Shown: positions 11,114-21,645, counted from the stretch's first letter. The stretch is DNA of 64,000 nucleotides from Streptococcus tangpeifui (GCF_011038795.1 NZ_JAAKDU010000006.1:60004-124003), one strand, 5' to 3'. Numbers and translations: made by a program. The notes: a model not told the origin generated them from the letters alone.

Positions 11114-11827
11114 TTACCGCTTAGCCATGGTGACAAAGGTAAATTTATCAGGGCGGTAACTAATGGTACCGTATTGAAAGAGCTGGCCGTTTGAGAGATA
11201 GGTCAGGCTGGTGACAACCGCTACCATATTGAAGTCGCCAAGATCCATATTATCCTTTTCTTCCTGAGTAGCGTAGCGGAAGGAAATTTCTCGACGAGAA
11301 TGGGTGATTTTTAATCCCAGCTGATTTTCTAAATACTGATAGATGGACGTTTCGGCGATCTCTTTATTAAGATAGGGAACTACCCGACGGTCGAAGTAGG
11401 AGAGTTCAAACTCCAACCTTTCATCATCAATCAGACGGCTGCGGCTAACACGGTAAAAATCAACACTGTCATCAACCTTGAAGATATCCATCAGCTCTTG
11501 CTCTCCTTGAACAATGTAGAGATTGTCTAGCTGAGTTTTGATATCCAGATGTTCATCGCGGTTGAGTTCATCAGAGGTTTTGATTTCAGAGAGATAGTTA
11601 TTTTTAGTGCGGCCGTGCTCCATGACGATAGAATTGCGGCCTCGCATCTTTTGGATGTAGCCATCCAATTCCAAGAGCGATAAAGCCTTACGAATGGTGT
11701 CCTTGGAGTAGCCATAAATGGCCATCAATTCATTTTCGGTTGGCAATTCTTGATTGGGCTGGAGCTTGCCTTCTTCAATTTGTTTTTTTATATCTTCATA
11801 GACCTGCTTGTACTTGCTCATCATCAT
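11114..11827 (-). CDS. GntR-family regulator with UTRA domain, TreR-like, probably of the adjacent mal genes
   Basis: This 237-residue repressor has an N-terminal GntR winged helix (ELPTENELMAIYGYSKDTIRKAL, about 25-48, then GYIQKMRGRNS) and a C-terminal UTRA ligand-binding domain (about 90-235) ending DKFTFVTMAKR, much as in trehalose repressors (TreR). Ligands of this family are usually phosphorylated sugars. Three ATGs run in a row at the start; AAGGAT lies just upstream, so the exact start is uncertain by 1-2 codons. It is divergent from malQ-glgP and no trehalose genes are visible, so it likely controls the maltodextrin genes rather than trehalose use. In other streptococci malQ-glgP are controlled by LacI-type MalR, so this would be a different local regulator. 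Regulatory target is inference. Confidence 0.82.
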   Translation of the reverse strand: MMMSKYKQVYEDIKKQIEEGKLQPNQELPTENELMAIYGYSKDTIRKALSLLELDGYIQKMRGRNSIVMEHGRTKNNYLSEIKTSDELNRDEHLDIKTQLDNLYIVQGEQELMDIFKVDDSVDFYRVSRSRLIDDERLEFELSYFDRRVVPYLNKEIAETSIYQYLENQLGLKITHSRREISFRYATQEEKDNMDLGDFNMVAVVTSLTYLSNGQLFQYGTISYRPDKFTFVTMAKR

Positions 11828-11913
11828 TATATCCTTCAGTTTTATACGATTATTCTACCATAAATTATCGTTAAAAACCAGTTTAATACGTATCAAAGAA
11901 AGAGTAGAAAAAA
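11828..11913. promoter_or_regulatory. Divergent intergenic region with palindromes centred on ACG/CGT
   Basis: ATACGTAT (within 11886-11893) is a perfect 8-bp palindrome, and GTTTTATACG (about 11840-11849) is a related inverted motif. With TTACGTAA in the malQ promoter (11917-11924) they are candidate operators of the GntR regulator. No close match to the B. subtilis TreR box is seen. Confidence 0.35.
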
Positions 11914-11961
11914 GAATTACGTAAAACTATTGACAAAAGAAATCGCTTCCACTATAATGAA
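11914..11961 (+). promoter_or_regulatory. malQ-glgP promoter with cre-like site
   Basis: TTGACA (11930-11935), 17 bp, TATAAT (11953-11958). AAGAAATCGCTTCCA inside the spacer matches the CcpA cre consensus with two mismatches, so CcpA would block RNA polymerase directly. The block from 11914 is nearly identical to the promoter at 15908-15956. Confidence 0.78.
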
Positions 11962-12037
11962 GACTGTAAAATGAAACTTTAAGACCGTTCCGGCGAGCCT
12001 AAACAAAGCTCTAGTCTGGTAATTATGGAGGATATTT

Positions 12038-13531
12038 ATGAGAAAACGAAAAAGCGGTGTCTTGATGCACATAACGTCACTGGCAGGAGACAGGGGGATC
12101 GGTAGCTTTGGGCAGGCAGCTTATGATTTTGTCGATTTTCTAGTGGAGACCAAGCAAACCTATTGGCAAATTCTGCCACTGACCACGACCAGCTATGGAG
12201 ATTCCCCCTACCAATCCTTTTCAGCTATTGCTGGTAATACCAATCTGATTGACTTAGATATTTTGCTTGATCAAGGTTGGCTAGAAGAGGAAGATTTAGC
12301 AGGCCTTGATTTTGGAGACAATCCTAATAAGGTTGATTATGGCCTGCTTTTTGAGGTTCGACGTCCTCTTTTGGAAAAGGCCGTAAAAGCCTTTTTAGTG
12401 GATAAAAATGCCCAAGAGGCTCTGGCTAAATTTGAAAAGGATAATCAATCTTGGTTAGCTGACTATGCGGAATTTATGGCCATCAAGGAGCATTTTGGAC
12501 TTAAGGCCCTGCAAGAATGGGATGATAAAAAAGCTATCCAGCGTGATCAAGCAACCCTAGTCAAGCTGCGTAAAAACTTGGCAGATACCATTGCCTATCA
12601 CAAAGTGACTCAGTATTTCTTCTTTGAACAGTGGCAGGCGCTTAAGGTCTACGCCAATAGAGCAGGGATTGAAATTATCGGTGATATGCCAATTTATGTT
12701 TCGGCTGATAGTGTGGAAATGTGGACCCAGCCTCAACTCTTCAAGGCTGATGATAATCGTAAACCACTCTATGTAGCGGGCGTACCTGCCGATGAATTCA
12801 GCGATGAAGGTCAATATTGGGGCAATCCTATTTATGATTGGGAAGCCCATAAGAAGACTGGCTATGCTTGGTGGATTTACCGCATGGAAGAAACCCTCAA
12901 GCTCTATGATGTTATTCGGATTGACCACTTCAAAGGTTTTTCTGATTTCTGGCAGGTTGATGCCAGTCATGATACGGCTAAGTACGGGACCTGGCAGTCT
13001 GGCCCTGGTTATGAGCTCTTTGCAGCAATCAAGGAAGCGCTTGGCGACTTACCTATTATCGCTGAAAACTTAGGTTATATTGATGAAAAAGCTGAGAAAC
13101 TTTTAGCAGACACAGCCTTCCCAGGCATGAAGATCTTGGAGTTTGGCTTACAAGGGCCGGATGAAAGCAATGTCGATTTGCCACACTTCTACACGAGTCA
13201 CTCAGTAGCTTACACAGGCACCCATGATAATGAAGTAGTGCGCGGGTGGTATCAGGGCTTAAGCGAAGAAGCAAGAGCCTATACTGACCGTTACACCCAT
13301 CGGGCACCGGGAGAGCCCGTGACACAAGCACTGCTACGAACCCTCTACGCATCGGTTAGCGATATTGCCATCGCCGCCATGCAGGATGTTCTTGATTTGC
13401 CGGCCTCCAGTCGGATGAATACGCCAAATACCGTCGGTACCAACTGGCAATGGCGGATGACAGCCGACCAATTAACGGATGATAAGAAAGAATTTTTAAA
13501 GACTATTACAGAAACCTATCACAGAGGATAA
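12038..13531 (+). CDS. malQ: 4-alpha-glucanotransferase (amylomaltase, GH77)
   Basis: This cytoplasmic enzyme moves glucosyl units between maltodextrins, releasing glucose and making longer chains for GlgP. The 497-residue protein has the GH77 catalytic triad: nucleophile Asp296 in IRIDHFKGF, acid/base Glu343 in IAENLGYI and Asp397 in GTHDNE. The substrate loop [17 protein letters not shown] is also present. GGAGG precedes the ATG at 12038. The glgP gene begins 4 bp after its stop, so the two are one operon. Upstream about 80 nt of leader follow the cre-bearing promoter. Confidence 0.96.
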   Translation: MRKRKSGVLMHITSLAGDRGIGSFGQAAYDFVDFLVETKQTYWQILPLTTTSYGDSPYQSFSAIAGNTNLIDLDILLDQGWLEEEDLAGLDFGDNPNKVDYGLLFEVRRPLLEKAVKAFLVDKNAQEALAKFEKDNQSWLADYAEFMAIKEHFGLKALQEWDDKKAIQRDQATLVKLRKNLADTIAYHKVTQYFFFEQWQALKVYANRAGIEIIGDMPIYVSADSVEMWTQPQLFKADDNRKPLYVAGVPADEFSDEGQYWGNPIYDWEAHKKTGYAWWIYRMEETLKLYDVIRIDHFKGFSDFWQVDASHDTAKYGTWQSGPGYELFAAIKEALGDLPIIAENLGYIDEKAEKLLADTAFPGMKILEFGLQGPDESNVDLPHFYTSHSVAYTGTHDNEVVRGWYQGLSEEARAYTDRYTHRAPGEPVTQALLRTLYASVSDIAIAAMQDVLDLPASSRMNTPNTVGTNWQWRMTADQLTDDKKEFLKTITETYHRG

Positions 13532-13535
13532 GAAA

Positions 13536-15797
13536 ATGAGTATTACACAGTATATAGAAGAAAAACAAGGGACTAAGCTAGCAGATTTGGATAACAAGGC
13601 CATCTATTTAGCTCTGATGGACTATGTTAAAGAGAAGGCTAGTCAGCTTCCTAAAAATAGAGGTAAACGCAAGGTCTACTACATTTCAGCTGAGTTTCTA
13701 ATCGGGAAGCTCTTATCCAATAACCTTATTAATTTAGGAATTTATCAAGAAACCAAAGAAGCCCTAGCAACAGTTGGGAAATCCATTACCCAGATTGAAG
13801 ATGAAGAACTAGAACCATCCCTTGGAAATGGCGGACTGGGGCGTCTAGCCTCTTGTTTCATTGATTCTATGTCAAGTCTTGGTATCAATGGTGAAGGTGT
13901 TGGACTTAACTACCATTGTGGCCTTTTTAGACAGGTCTTCCACGATAATCAGCAAGAAGCTGAACCCAACTACTGGATTGAAGATGACTCTTGGTTGGTA
14001 CCGACAGATATCAGTTATAACGTGCCTTTTAAAGAATTTACTCTCAAGTCCCGCCTGAATCGTATCGATGTGCTGGGTTACCACAAGGATACTAAAAACT
14101 ACCTCAATCTCTTTGATATCGATGGTTTGGACTACGACCTAATTGAGGATGGCATTACTTTTGACAAGGCACAAATCCAAAAGAACCTAACCCTCTTTCT
14201 CTATCCGGATGATTCAGATAAGAACGGTGAGCTTCTGCGGATTTATCAACAGTATTTTATGGTCTCAAATGCGGCCCAGCTTCTGATTGATGAAGCCTTG
14301 GAACGTGGTTCTAATCTCTATGACTTGGCGGATTATGCCTATGTCCAAATCAATGATACTCACCCATCCATGGTTATTCCAGAACTCATTCGACTCTTGA
14401 CAGAGAAACATGGGATTGATTTCGATGCAGCAGTGGCTATCGTCTCTCAAATGGTCGGTTACACCAACCACACTATTTTGGCGGAAGCCTTGGAAAAATG
14501 GCCTCTGGATTATCTCAATGAGGTAGTACCACATTTAGTGACTATTATTGAAAAACTGGATGCCTTGATTCGAGACAAGTACAGCAATCCAGCCGTGCAC
14601 ATTATCGATAAAGACCAACGTATCCACATGGCCAACATGGATATCCATTACTCGACCAGTGTCAATGGGGTTGCTGCTCTTCATACGGAAATCCTGAAGA
14701 CTAGTGAACTTAAAGATTTCTATCAACTTTACCCTGAGAAATTTAATAACAAAACTAACGGTATTACTTTCCGCCGCTGGTTGGAATTTGCCAATCAAGA
14801 TTTGGCGGCCTATCTCAAAGACCTGATTGGTGATAGCTATCTGACCGATGCTATGAAATTGGAGAAACTCTTGGCTTTTGCTGATGATGAGAGAGTTCAA
14901 AATCATCTGGCTGAAATCAAATTCAATAACAAGCTAGCCCTTAAGCGTTACCTCAAGGATAATAAGGGTATTGATTTGGATGAGCATTCTATCATTGACA
15001 CTCAAATAAAACGTTTCCACGAGTATAAGCGGCAACAGATGAATGCCCTCTATGTTATCCATAAATACTTGGAAATCAAGCGAGGCCATCTGCCTGAGAA
15101 GAAAATTACCGTCATCTTCGGTGGTAAAGCAGCGCCGGCCTACACCATTGCTCAGGACGTCATCCACCTTATTCTCAGTCTGTCAGAGTTGATTAACAAT
15201 GACCCTGAAGTTAGCCCTTACCTTAATGTACATCTGGTGGAAAATTACAATGTTACTGTAGCTGAGCATCTGATTCCAGCAACCGATATCTCAGAACAAA
15301 TTTCTTTGGCCTCTAAAGAAGCTTCAGGTACAGGAAACATGAAGTTTATGCTCAATGGTGCCCTGACCTTAGGGACCATGGACGGAGCCAATGTCGAAAT
15401 CGCCGAGCTGGCTGGGAAGGATAATATTTATAGCTTTGGTAAGGATTCTGATACCATCATTGACCTTTACGCTAAGTCTGGTTATGTTTCTAAAGATTAT
15501 TATGACAAGGATGCTGAAATTAAAGAAGCTGTAGACTTTATAGTTAGTCCTGAACTTAAGACGGTCGGTAATGAAGAACGGCTCAACCGCCTTCATCATG
15601 AATTGATTTCTAAGGACTGGTTTATGACCTTGATAGATTTAAAAGACTACATTGCAACGAAAGAAAGAATGGTGGCAGACTATCAAGATCAAGCAGCTTG
15701 GAATTGTAAGGTTATCCATAACATCGCCAAGGCTGGTTTCTTCTCTTCTGATCGGACCATTGCTCAGTACAATGAAGATATTTGGCATAGCTATTAA
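13536..15797 (+). CDS. glgP: Glycogen/maltodextrin phosphorylase (GT35)
   Basis: This PLP enzyme releases glucose-1-phosphate from the ends of maltodextrins with inorganic phosphate. It is 753 residues, the length of bacterial maltodextrin phosphorylases. The PLP lysine is Lys603 in [15 protein letters not shown], and [13 protein letters not shown] and RIHEYKRQ-like [14 protein letters not shown] are family signatures. It follows malQ by 4 bp and ends before a terminator. With the EIICBA and amylomaltase it supplies glucose-1-phosphate and glucose to glycolysis. It may also be called malP; no glycogen synthesis genes (glgBCDA) are nearby, which favours the catabolic role. Confidence 0.96.
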   Translation: MSITQYIEEKQGTKLADLDNKAIYLALMDYVKEKASQLPKNRGKRKVYYISAEFLIGKLLSNNLINLGIYQETKEALATVGKSITQIEDEELEPSLGNGGLGRLASCFIDSMSSLGINGEGVGLNYHCGLFRQVFHDNQQEAEPNYWIEDDSWLVPTDISYNVPFKEFTLKSRLNRIDVLGYHKDTKNYLNLFDIDGLDYDLIEDGITFDKAQIQKNLTLFLYPDDSDKNGELLRIYQQYFMVSNAAQLLIDEALERGSNLYDLADYAYVQINDTHPSMVIPELIRLLTEKHGIDFDAAVAIVSQMVGYTNHTILAEALEKWPLDYLNEVVPHLVTIIEKLDALIRDKYSNPAVHIIDKDQRIHMANMDIHYSTSVNGVAALHTEILKTSELKDFYQLYPEKFNNKTNGITFRRWLEFANQDLAAYLKDLIGDSYLTDAMKLEKLLAFADDERVQNHLAEIKFNNKLALKRYLKDNKGIDLDEHSIIDTQIKRFHEYKRQQMNALYVIHKYLEIKRGHLPEKKITVIFGGKAAPAYTIAQDVIHLILSLSELINNDPEVSPYLNVHLVENYNVTVAEHLIPATDISEQISLASKEASGTGNMKFMLNGALTLGTMDGANVEIAELAGKDNIYSFGKDSDTIIDLYAKSGYVSKDYYDKDAEIKEAVDFIVSPELKTVGNEERLNRLHHELISKDWFMTLIDLKDYIATKERMVADYQDQAAWNCKVIHNIAKAGFFSSDRTIAQYNEDIWHSY

Positions 15798-15825
15798 CCC
15801 TTGACCTTACAAGGAGAAAATAAAT

Positions 15826-15855
15826 TGGCTGGAAGCTAAGGCTTCTGGCTTTTTA
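15826..15855 (+). terminator. Terminator of malQ-glgP
   Basis: GGCTGGAAGC and GCTTCTGGCT pair over about 10 bp with G-T wobbles around a TAAG loop, followed by TTTTT. Confidence 0.75.
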
Positions 15856-15907
15856 AATACCATACAGTGAGACTTTTATTTCGGAATTGAATTGAAAAAA
15901 ATAAAAA

Positions 15908-15956
15908 GAATTCCGTAAAACATATTGACAAAAGAAAGCGCTTACGGTATAATGAA
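15908..15956 (+). promoter_or_regulatory. Promoter of the phosphatase-fold gene with a strong cre site
   Basis: TTGACA (15925-15930), 17 bp, TATAAT (15948-15953). The spacer holds AAAGCGCTT (15935-15943), a perfect core cre palindrome. The whole block is a near-copy of the malQ promoter, including the upstream GAATTCCGTAAAAC versus GAATTACGTAAAAC. Confidence 0.85.
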
Positions 15957-16015
15957 AAAGTCTTAAGGAGATTAAGGGAATTATTTACTAATTCCCTTAT
16001 GAAAGGAGTGTGGAG

Positions 16016-16807
16016 ATGAATCTATTAAGCTTGAATGTTCATGCTTGGTTAGAAGAAAATCAAGATGAAAAGCTTGAACATTTAGCGGAAACGATTGCTG
16101 AGAAAAATTACGATGTCATCGCTCTGCAGGAAGTCAATCAGACGATCTCAGCACCAAAAGTTAGCGGAGAGCTGGGAAAGGATAATTACGGCTTGATTCT
16201 GCTTGATTTGCTTAGGCAGAAGGGATTGACGGCTTATTCTTACCATTGGTCAATGTCTCATATTGGTTATGATATCTACGATGAAGGAATTGCCATTCTG
16301 ACCAAATACAAGGTTTTAGAAGCTGAGGGCTTTTACACTTCAAAAAGTCAGGATATTCATACCATTGATTCGCGGAAAATTATTCGGCTCAAGCTGGAAG
16401 TTAATAATAGGTTGTTGGAAGTTTATTCCTGCCACATGAATCTACCGACTAGTCAAAGAGAAAGTCAGATTGATAATTTGCAAAGATTAGTTAACCATTC
16501 TCATTTCTCTGGGCTTAAAATTTTTATAGGAGATTTTAATACCGATGCCCTTGGCAATCCAGAAGACTACCAAACCATCCTTGATCAGGGGCTGCTGGAT
16601 ACTTACCAGCTGGCTAAGAAAAAGGATTCTGGCGTGACAGTTTCCCAATCCATTGATGGTTGGAAAGGCCAAAAGCAGGATAAGCGTCTGGATTATATCT
16701 TCGTCAATCAAGAAATTTCAGTCCAATGCAGTCGGGTCATCTTCAATGGCCAGAACAAGCCAGTCGTTTCCGACCACTTCGGATTAGAAGTGACTTTGAA
16801 GATTTAA
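16016..16807 (+). CDS. Endonuclease/exonuclease/phosphatase-fold protein linked to maltose genes
   Basis: This 263-residue cytoplasmic hydrolase has the exonuclease III/DNase I-like fold: N-terminal LLSLNVHAW (metal-binding Asn), ALQEVNQ (metal-binding Glu), YSCHMNLP, FIGDFNTDA (Asp/Asn pair) and the C-terminal SDHFGLEVTL with the catalytic His. All key residues are present. The real substrate is unknown; the fold includes phosphodiesterases and sugar or lipid phosphatases, and there is no sign of DNA-specific loops. I chose the ATG at 16016, preceded by AAAGGAG (16002-16008), over the GTG at 16010. It lies between glgP and the maltose PTS gene and shares the same type of promoter as malQ, which suggests a role in maltose metabolism rather than repair. 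Confidence 0.85.
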   Translation: MNLLSLNVHAWLEENQDEKLEHLAETIAEKNYDVIALQEVNQTISAPKVSGELGKDNYGLILLDLLRQKGLTAYSYHWSMSHIGYDIYDEGIAILTKYKVLEAEGFYTSKSQDIHTIDSRKIIRLKLEVNNRLLEVYSCHMNLPTSQRESQIDNLQRLVNHSHFSGLKIFIGDFNTDALGNPEDYQTILDQGLLDTYQLAKKKDSGVTVSQSIDGWKGQKQDKRLDYIFVNQEISVQCSRVIFNGQNKPVVSDHFGLEVTLKI

Positions 16808-16923
16808 GGGACAAGAATTCGACCGAACAATTTATGAAAGACCTTGGTTAGCAAATTCTAGTTTGCTCGCTGGGCTTCTAATTTTCCATCATCTTAATAG
16901 TTTAATGTCACTAAACTCGAACT

Positions 16924-17031
16924 AAATTTCTTAGAAAAAAGATAAACTATCTTGTATCTCGCTGAGACTGCACTAGTTTCCCATTTTCTAAGAAATTTTC
17001 GCAAGACGAAATGGTTCTTGGTAATATATAT
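16924..17031 (+). promoter_or_regulatory. Leader or operator region of the maltose PTS gene with a 15-bp inverted repeat
   Basis: AAATTTCTTAGAAAA (16924-16938) and TTTTCTAAGAAATTT (16984-16998) are perfect inverted copies 45 bp apart. The right arm runs into a small hairpin, TTTCG-CAAGA-CGAAA (16997-17011), that would compete with the long stem. A TAATAT -10-like box lies at about 17022-17027. No T run follows, so it is not a plain terminator of the preceding gene. Possible roles are a two-state leader RNA or a looped repressor site. Confidence 0.5.
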
Positions 17032-17051
17032 ACACAAAGGAGTAGCTTTAC

Positions 17052-19226
17052 ATGAAAAATCTTAAAAGCTTAGCTAGTTTCGAATTTTGGCAAAAATTCG
17101 GGAAATGTTTAATGGTTGTTATCGCTGTCATGCCTGCTGCAGGTTTGATGATTTCTCTCGGTAACTCTCTTGCTTTGATTGCCCCCAATAATACAACTTG
17201 GACACAAATCACCAATCTGATTTCTCAAATCGGTTGGGGTTTCCTTAACAATTTGCATCTGCTCTTTGCTTTAGCTATTGGTGGCAGCTGGGCTAAGGAA
17301 AAAGCTGGCGGTGCCTTTGCTGCAGGTATTTCCTTTATCCTGATTAACTTAATTACTGGTAACTTCTATGGAGTAACCACTGACATGTTGGCCGATGATA
17401 AAGCGGTTGTTCACAATATTTTTGGCGGCACCATGCGAGTTGCTGACTACTTTATCAATGTCCTTAACCAGCCAGCCCTCAACATGGGAGTCTTTGTTGG
17501 TATCATCGCTGGTTTTGTTGGTGCGACCGCCTACAACAAGTACTACAACTTCCGTAAGCTTCCGGATGTTTTGACCTTCTTCAATGGGAAACGTTTCGTA
17601 CCATTTGTGGTTATCCTGCGTTCTGCTATTGTTGGTCTTGTCATGGCTATCTTCTGGCCATTGGTCCAAACAGCGATCAACAACTTTGGCCAATGGTTGG
17701 CTAACTCACAAGATACTGCTCCATTTTTGGCGCCATTCCTTTATGGAACTCTAGAACGTCTGCTTCTGCCATTTGGTCTGCACCACATGCTGACTATTCC
17801 TATGAATTATACTCAGCTTGGCGGGACCTATCACTCAATCACTACGGGCAAAGATGTCCTTGGACAAGACCCGCTGTGGTTGGCTTGGGTAACTGACTTG
17901 ATTCATCTTAAAGGTTCTCACCCTGGACAGTACCAACATTTGTTGACTCATGTCACACCTGCTCGTTTCAAAGTGGGTCAAATGATTGGTGCATCCGGTA
18001 TTCTGATGGGAATGACTGTTGCTATGTACCGTAATGTTGATCCTGATAAAAAGAAAAAATACAAATCAATGTTCATCTCAGCAGCAGCGGCAACCTTCCT
18101 GACAGGGGTTACAGAGCCTCTTGAATACATGTTCATGTTTGCTGCAATGCCACTCTACCTTGTCTATGCCTTTATCCAAGGCTGTGCCTTTGCTATGGCT
18201 GACCTTGTTCATTTGCGCCTCCATTCTTTTGGTAATATCGAACTCTTAACCCGTACCCCAATGGCTATTAAGGCTGGTCTGGGTGTAGATGTCATCAATT
18301 TCATTTGGGTATCTGTCCTCTTTGGCCTGATAACTTACTTTATCGGTAACTTCATGATTCAAAAGATGAATCTTGCAACTGCTGGACGTAACGGCAATTA
18401 CGACAGCGAAGAAGTTGATGAAGCCATCCATGCCAACAACGGCGATGCTAATACTTCTGTTGATTCCCAAATCGTTCAAATTATCAATCTACTTGGTGGT
18501 CGAGACAATATTGACGATGTTGATGCTTGTATGACACGCTTACGTGTAACGGTTAAAGATCCAGAACAGGTTGGCGACGAAAATGACTGGAAGAAAGCTG
18601 GTGCCCTCGGTCTAGTTGTCAAAGGGCATGGTGTTCAAGCCGTTTATGGGCCTAAGGCTGATGGTCTTAAATCTGACATCCAAGATTTGCTTGATTCCGG
18701 TGCTCGTATCCCAGTGGTTGACTTCTCTAAGAAAGAAGACGTTGCTGCCCCTGAAAATACCTTCAAGGGCGTGACAGAAAATGTACTCTCTGTTGCTGAA
18801 GGGGAGATCATCCCAATCGACCAAGTTAAAGACCCAGTCTTCTCTGGTAAGATGATGGGGGATGGCTTCGCAGTTCAACCAACAGATGGCAATATTTACT
18901 CACCAGTAGCTGGTGTGGTTACGAGTGTTTTCCCTACGAAACACGCTTATGGCCTCCTGACTGATGAAGGCCTAGAAGTTCTGGTTCACATTGGTATTGA
19001 TACCGTTAGCCTTAATGGAATTCCATTTTCGCCTAAGGTGACAGATGGTCAACGTGTAGAAGCTGGCGATCTTTTAGCAGTAGTTGATTTAGAGGCTCTA
19101 GAAGCCGCGGGTAAAGAAAAATCTGTCATTGTTGTCTTCACGAATGCGGCAGAAGTTAAATCCGTTACCCTAGAAAACTTAGGCAAACAACCAGCTAAGA
19201 CTTTAGCCGCTAAGGTTGAAATCTAA
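17052..19226 (+). CDS. malT: PTS EIICBA of the glucose/maltose family (MalT/PtsG-like)
   Basis: This 724-residue transporter imports and phosphorylates its sugar. The order is EIIC (about 1-440, ten or so membrane segments, with TEPLEYMFMF as the conserved sugar-binding motif), EIIB (about 475-560, phospho-Cys493 in DVDACMTRLRV) and EIIA (about 590-724, phospho-His646 in VLVHIGIDTV). All phosphorylation residues are present. AAAGGAG (17036-17042) precedes the ATG. The S. mutans relative first called PtsG was shown to carry maltose and renamed MalT; the location next to malQ-glgP supports maltose here too. Glucose or trehalose cannot be excluded from sequence. It is monocistronic, ending before the terminator at 19282. 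Confidence 0.9.
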   Translation: MKNLKSLASFEFWQKFGKCLMVVIAVMPAAGLMISLGNSLALIAPNNTTWTQITNLISQIGWGFLNNLHLLFALAIGGSWAKEKAGGAFAAGISFILINLITGNFYGVTTDMLADDKAVVHNIFGGTMRVADYFINVLNQPALNMGVFVGIIAGFVGATAYNKYYNFRKLPDVLTFFNGKRFVPFVVILRSAIVGLVMAIFWPLVQTAINNFGQWLANSQDTAPFLAPFLYGTLERLLLPFGLHHMLTIPMNYTQLGGTYHSITTGKDVLGQDPLWLAWVTDLIHLKGSHPGQYQHLLTHVTPARFKVGQMIGASGILMGMTVAMYRNVDPDKKKKYKSMFISAAAATFLTGVTEPLEYMFMFAAMPLYLVYAFIQGCAFAMADLVHLRLHSFGNIELLTRTPMAIKAGLGVDVINFIWVSVLFGLITYFIGNFMIQKMNLATAGRNGNYDSEEVDEAIHANNGDANTSVDSQIVQIINLLGGRDNIDDVDACMTRLRVTVKDPEQVGDENDWKKAGALGLVVKGHGVQAVYGPKADGLKSDIQDLLDSGARIPVVDFSKKEDVAAPENTFKGVTENVLSVAEGEIIPIDQVKDPVFSGKMMGDGFAVQPTDGNIYSPVAGVVTSVFPTKHAYGLLTDEGLEVLVHIGIDTVSLNGIPFSPKVTDGQRVEAGDLLAVVDLEALEAAGKEKSVIVVFTNAAEVKSVTLENLGKQPAKTLAAKVEI

Positions 19227-19281
19227 GAGAAAGTCTCAGTCTATCAAGAAAAAAGCTTGTTAGCCTCAGGAAAGAATGTTT

Positions 19282-19310
19282 AAGAAGTCGGACTGGCCGA
19301 CTTCTTTTTT
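19282..19310 (+). terminator. Terminator of the maltose PTS gene
   Basis: AGAAGTCGG (19283-19291) and CCGACTTCT (19297-19305) pair perfectly with a 5-nt loop and a run of T. Confidence 0.88.
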
Positions 19311-19324
19311 AGATGCAAATCTGA

Positions 19325-20545
<1,221 letters not shown>

Positions 20546-20554
20546 ACAAAACAA

Positions 20555-20578
20555 TCACTCCTCATAAGGGGAGTTTTT
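20555..20578 (+). terminator. Terminator of tgt
   Basis: ACTCC and GGAGT pair around a short loop (TCATAAGG), followed by TTTTT. Confidence 0.72.
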
Positions 20579-20614
20579 AATCGCCCTATTTGTTAACCTC
20601 TATAAAAAAATAAG

Positions 20615-20643
20615 TTGACGAGCAAAAACTAAGATGGTAGTAT
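20615..20643 (+). promoter_or_regulatory. Promoter of the CHY zinc-finger gene
   Basis: TTGACG (20615-20620), 17 bp, TAGTAT (20638-20643). Confidence 0.65.
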
Positions 20644-20666
20644 AAGATTATACTTAGGAGAAAAAA

Positions 20667-20969
20667 ATGCTAGAAATTTTAGGCTTAGATTTAGATAAAG
20701 CAGGTCGTTGTCAACACTACTACGGTCCCAATGATGTTCTTGCTTTGAAGTGCCGGGACTGCCAGAAATTTTATGCCTGTTACCAATGCCATGATGCTCT
20801 TTGCGACCATCCCTTTAAAGCTATGGATAAACGGGAAGTAAAATTGGTCCTTTGTGGCAATTGCCGGAGTCTCTTGAATTGGCAGGATTACCAGACGGGA
20901 GCTTGTCCTTCTTGTCACCACGTTTTCAATCCCAAATGTTCTTACCATCACGATATTTATTTTGAATAG
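20667..20969 (+). CDS. CHY zinc-finger domain protein
   Basis: This 100-residue cytoplasmic protein is almost wholly a CHY-type zinc finger. It opens with CQHYYGPNDVLALKC, then CRDC, CYQCHDALCDHPF, CGNC, CPSCHHVFNPKCSYHH: a dense set of Cys and His pairs able to bind three zinc ions. In eukaryotes this domain occurs in ubiquitin ligases such as PIRH2, but short bacterial stand-alone versions have no established function. TTAGGAG lies at good spacing before the ATG. It has its own promoter and no visible operon partner. The family call is firm; the role is unknown. Confidence 0.88.
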   Translation: MLEILGLDLDKAGRCQHYYGPNDVLALKCRDCQKFYACYQCHDALCDHPFKAMDKREVKLVLCGNCRSLLNWQDYQTGACPSCHHVFNPKCSYHHDIYFE

Positions 20970-21091
20970 AATTGAACCCGCCTACACTTCTGCGAAAAAA
21001 GACCCACCTGTCTTGAATTTATAGGATTCATTGTCCGGTTTGCTTTTCTTCGGAGTGCTTGACAGTTTAGTATCTTATGAAAGGAAGTCTT

Positions 21092-21631
21092 ATGAAGACT
21101 AAAGATTTGGCTGCGATTGCCATGATGACAACGCTTCTAGTCGTTCTCAGTTATATTCCAGGAATTCCTTTGGGCTTTATTCCTGTTCCTATTGTTTTAC
21201 AGAATCTAGGAGTCATGCTGGCTGGCTGCTTGTTAGGCGGTAAAAAAGGAAGCTTATCGGTTTGCTTACTCTTTTTAGTCGGCTTGGCTATTCCGGCTTT
21301 TTCTGGCTTTACTACAACTATTCAGGTTCTCATTGGCCCAACCGCTGGCTATGTTTGGACTTGGCTATTGGTTCCTCTCTTGCTCGACTGGGGGCTGTCT
21401 CATCTGCGAAAAATTACGGCTTTGACCAGTTTTATTGTCATCTGGTTGACTGGTGTTTTTTTCGTTGACTTACTGGGTGGTCTCTATTTGGCGGTCTATA
21501 CAGGGATGTCGATCTTTACAGCGGTCGTTTCCAGTAGTCTCGCTTTTATTCCTGGGGATAGTCTTAAAGTTTTAGTAGCGACCCTTGTTTTTCTGCGTTT
21601 TCATAAAATTTCAGCAAGTCATAAGTCTTAG
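21092..21631 (+). CDS. bioY: Biotin transporter substrate-binding subunit
   Basis: This 179-residue membrane protein is the S component of an ECF biotin importer. It has about six hydrophobic segments; the N-terminal KTKDLAAIAMMTTL, the PIPIV-like FIPVPIVLQNLGVMLAGCLLG and TAGYVWTWLL regions match the BioY family. I chose the ATG at 21092 with AAGGAAG upstream; the ATG at 21077 overlaps that site. It needs the shared EcfAA'T module encoded elsewhere. Biotin is required by AccB, whose gene lies 38 kb downstream, so this may be the cell's biotin source. No BirA-type operator is evident in the 120-bp leader. Confidence 0.93.
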   Translation: MKTKDLAAIAMMTTLLVVLSYIPGIPLGFIPVPIVLQNLGVMLAGCLLGGKKGSLSVCLLFLVGLAIPAFSGFTTTIQVLIGPTAGYVWTWLLVPLLLDWGLSHLRKITALTSFIVIWLTGVFFVDLLGGLYLAVYTGMSIFTAVVSSSLAFIPGDSLKVLVATLVFLRFHKISASHKS

Positions 21632-21645
21632 AAAAATTTTTATCT

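Noticed and set aside
20970..21091. A biotin (BirA) operator before bioY
   Set aside because: No long dyad of the BirA type is present in the 120-bp leader.
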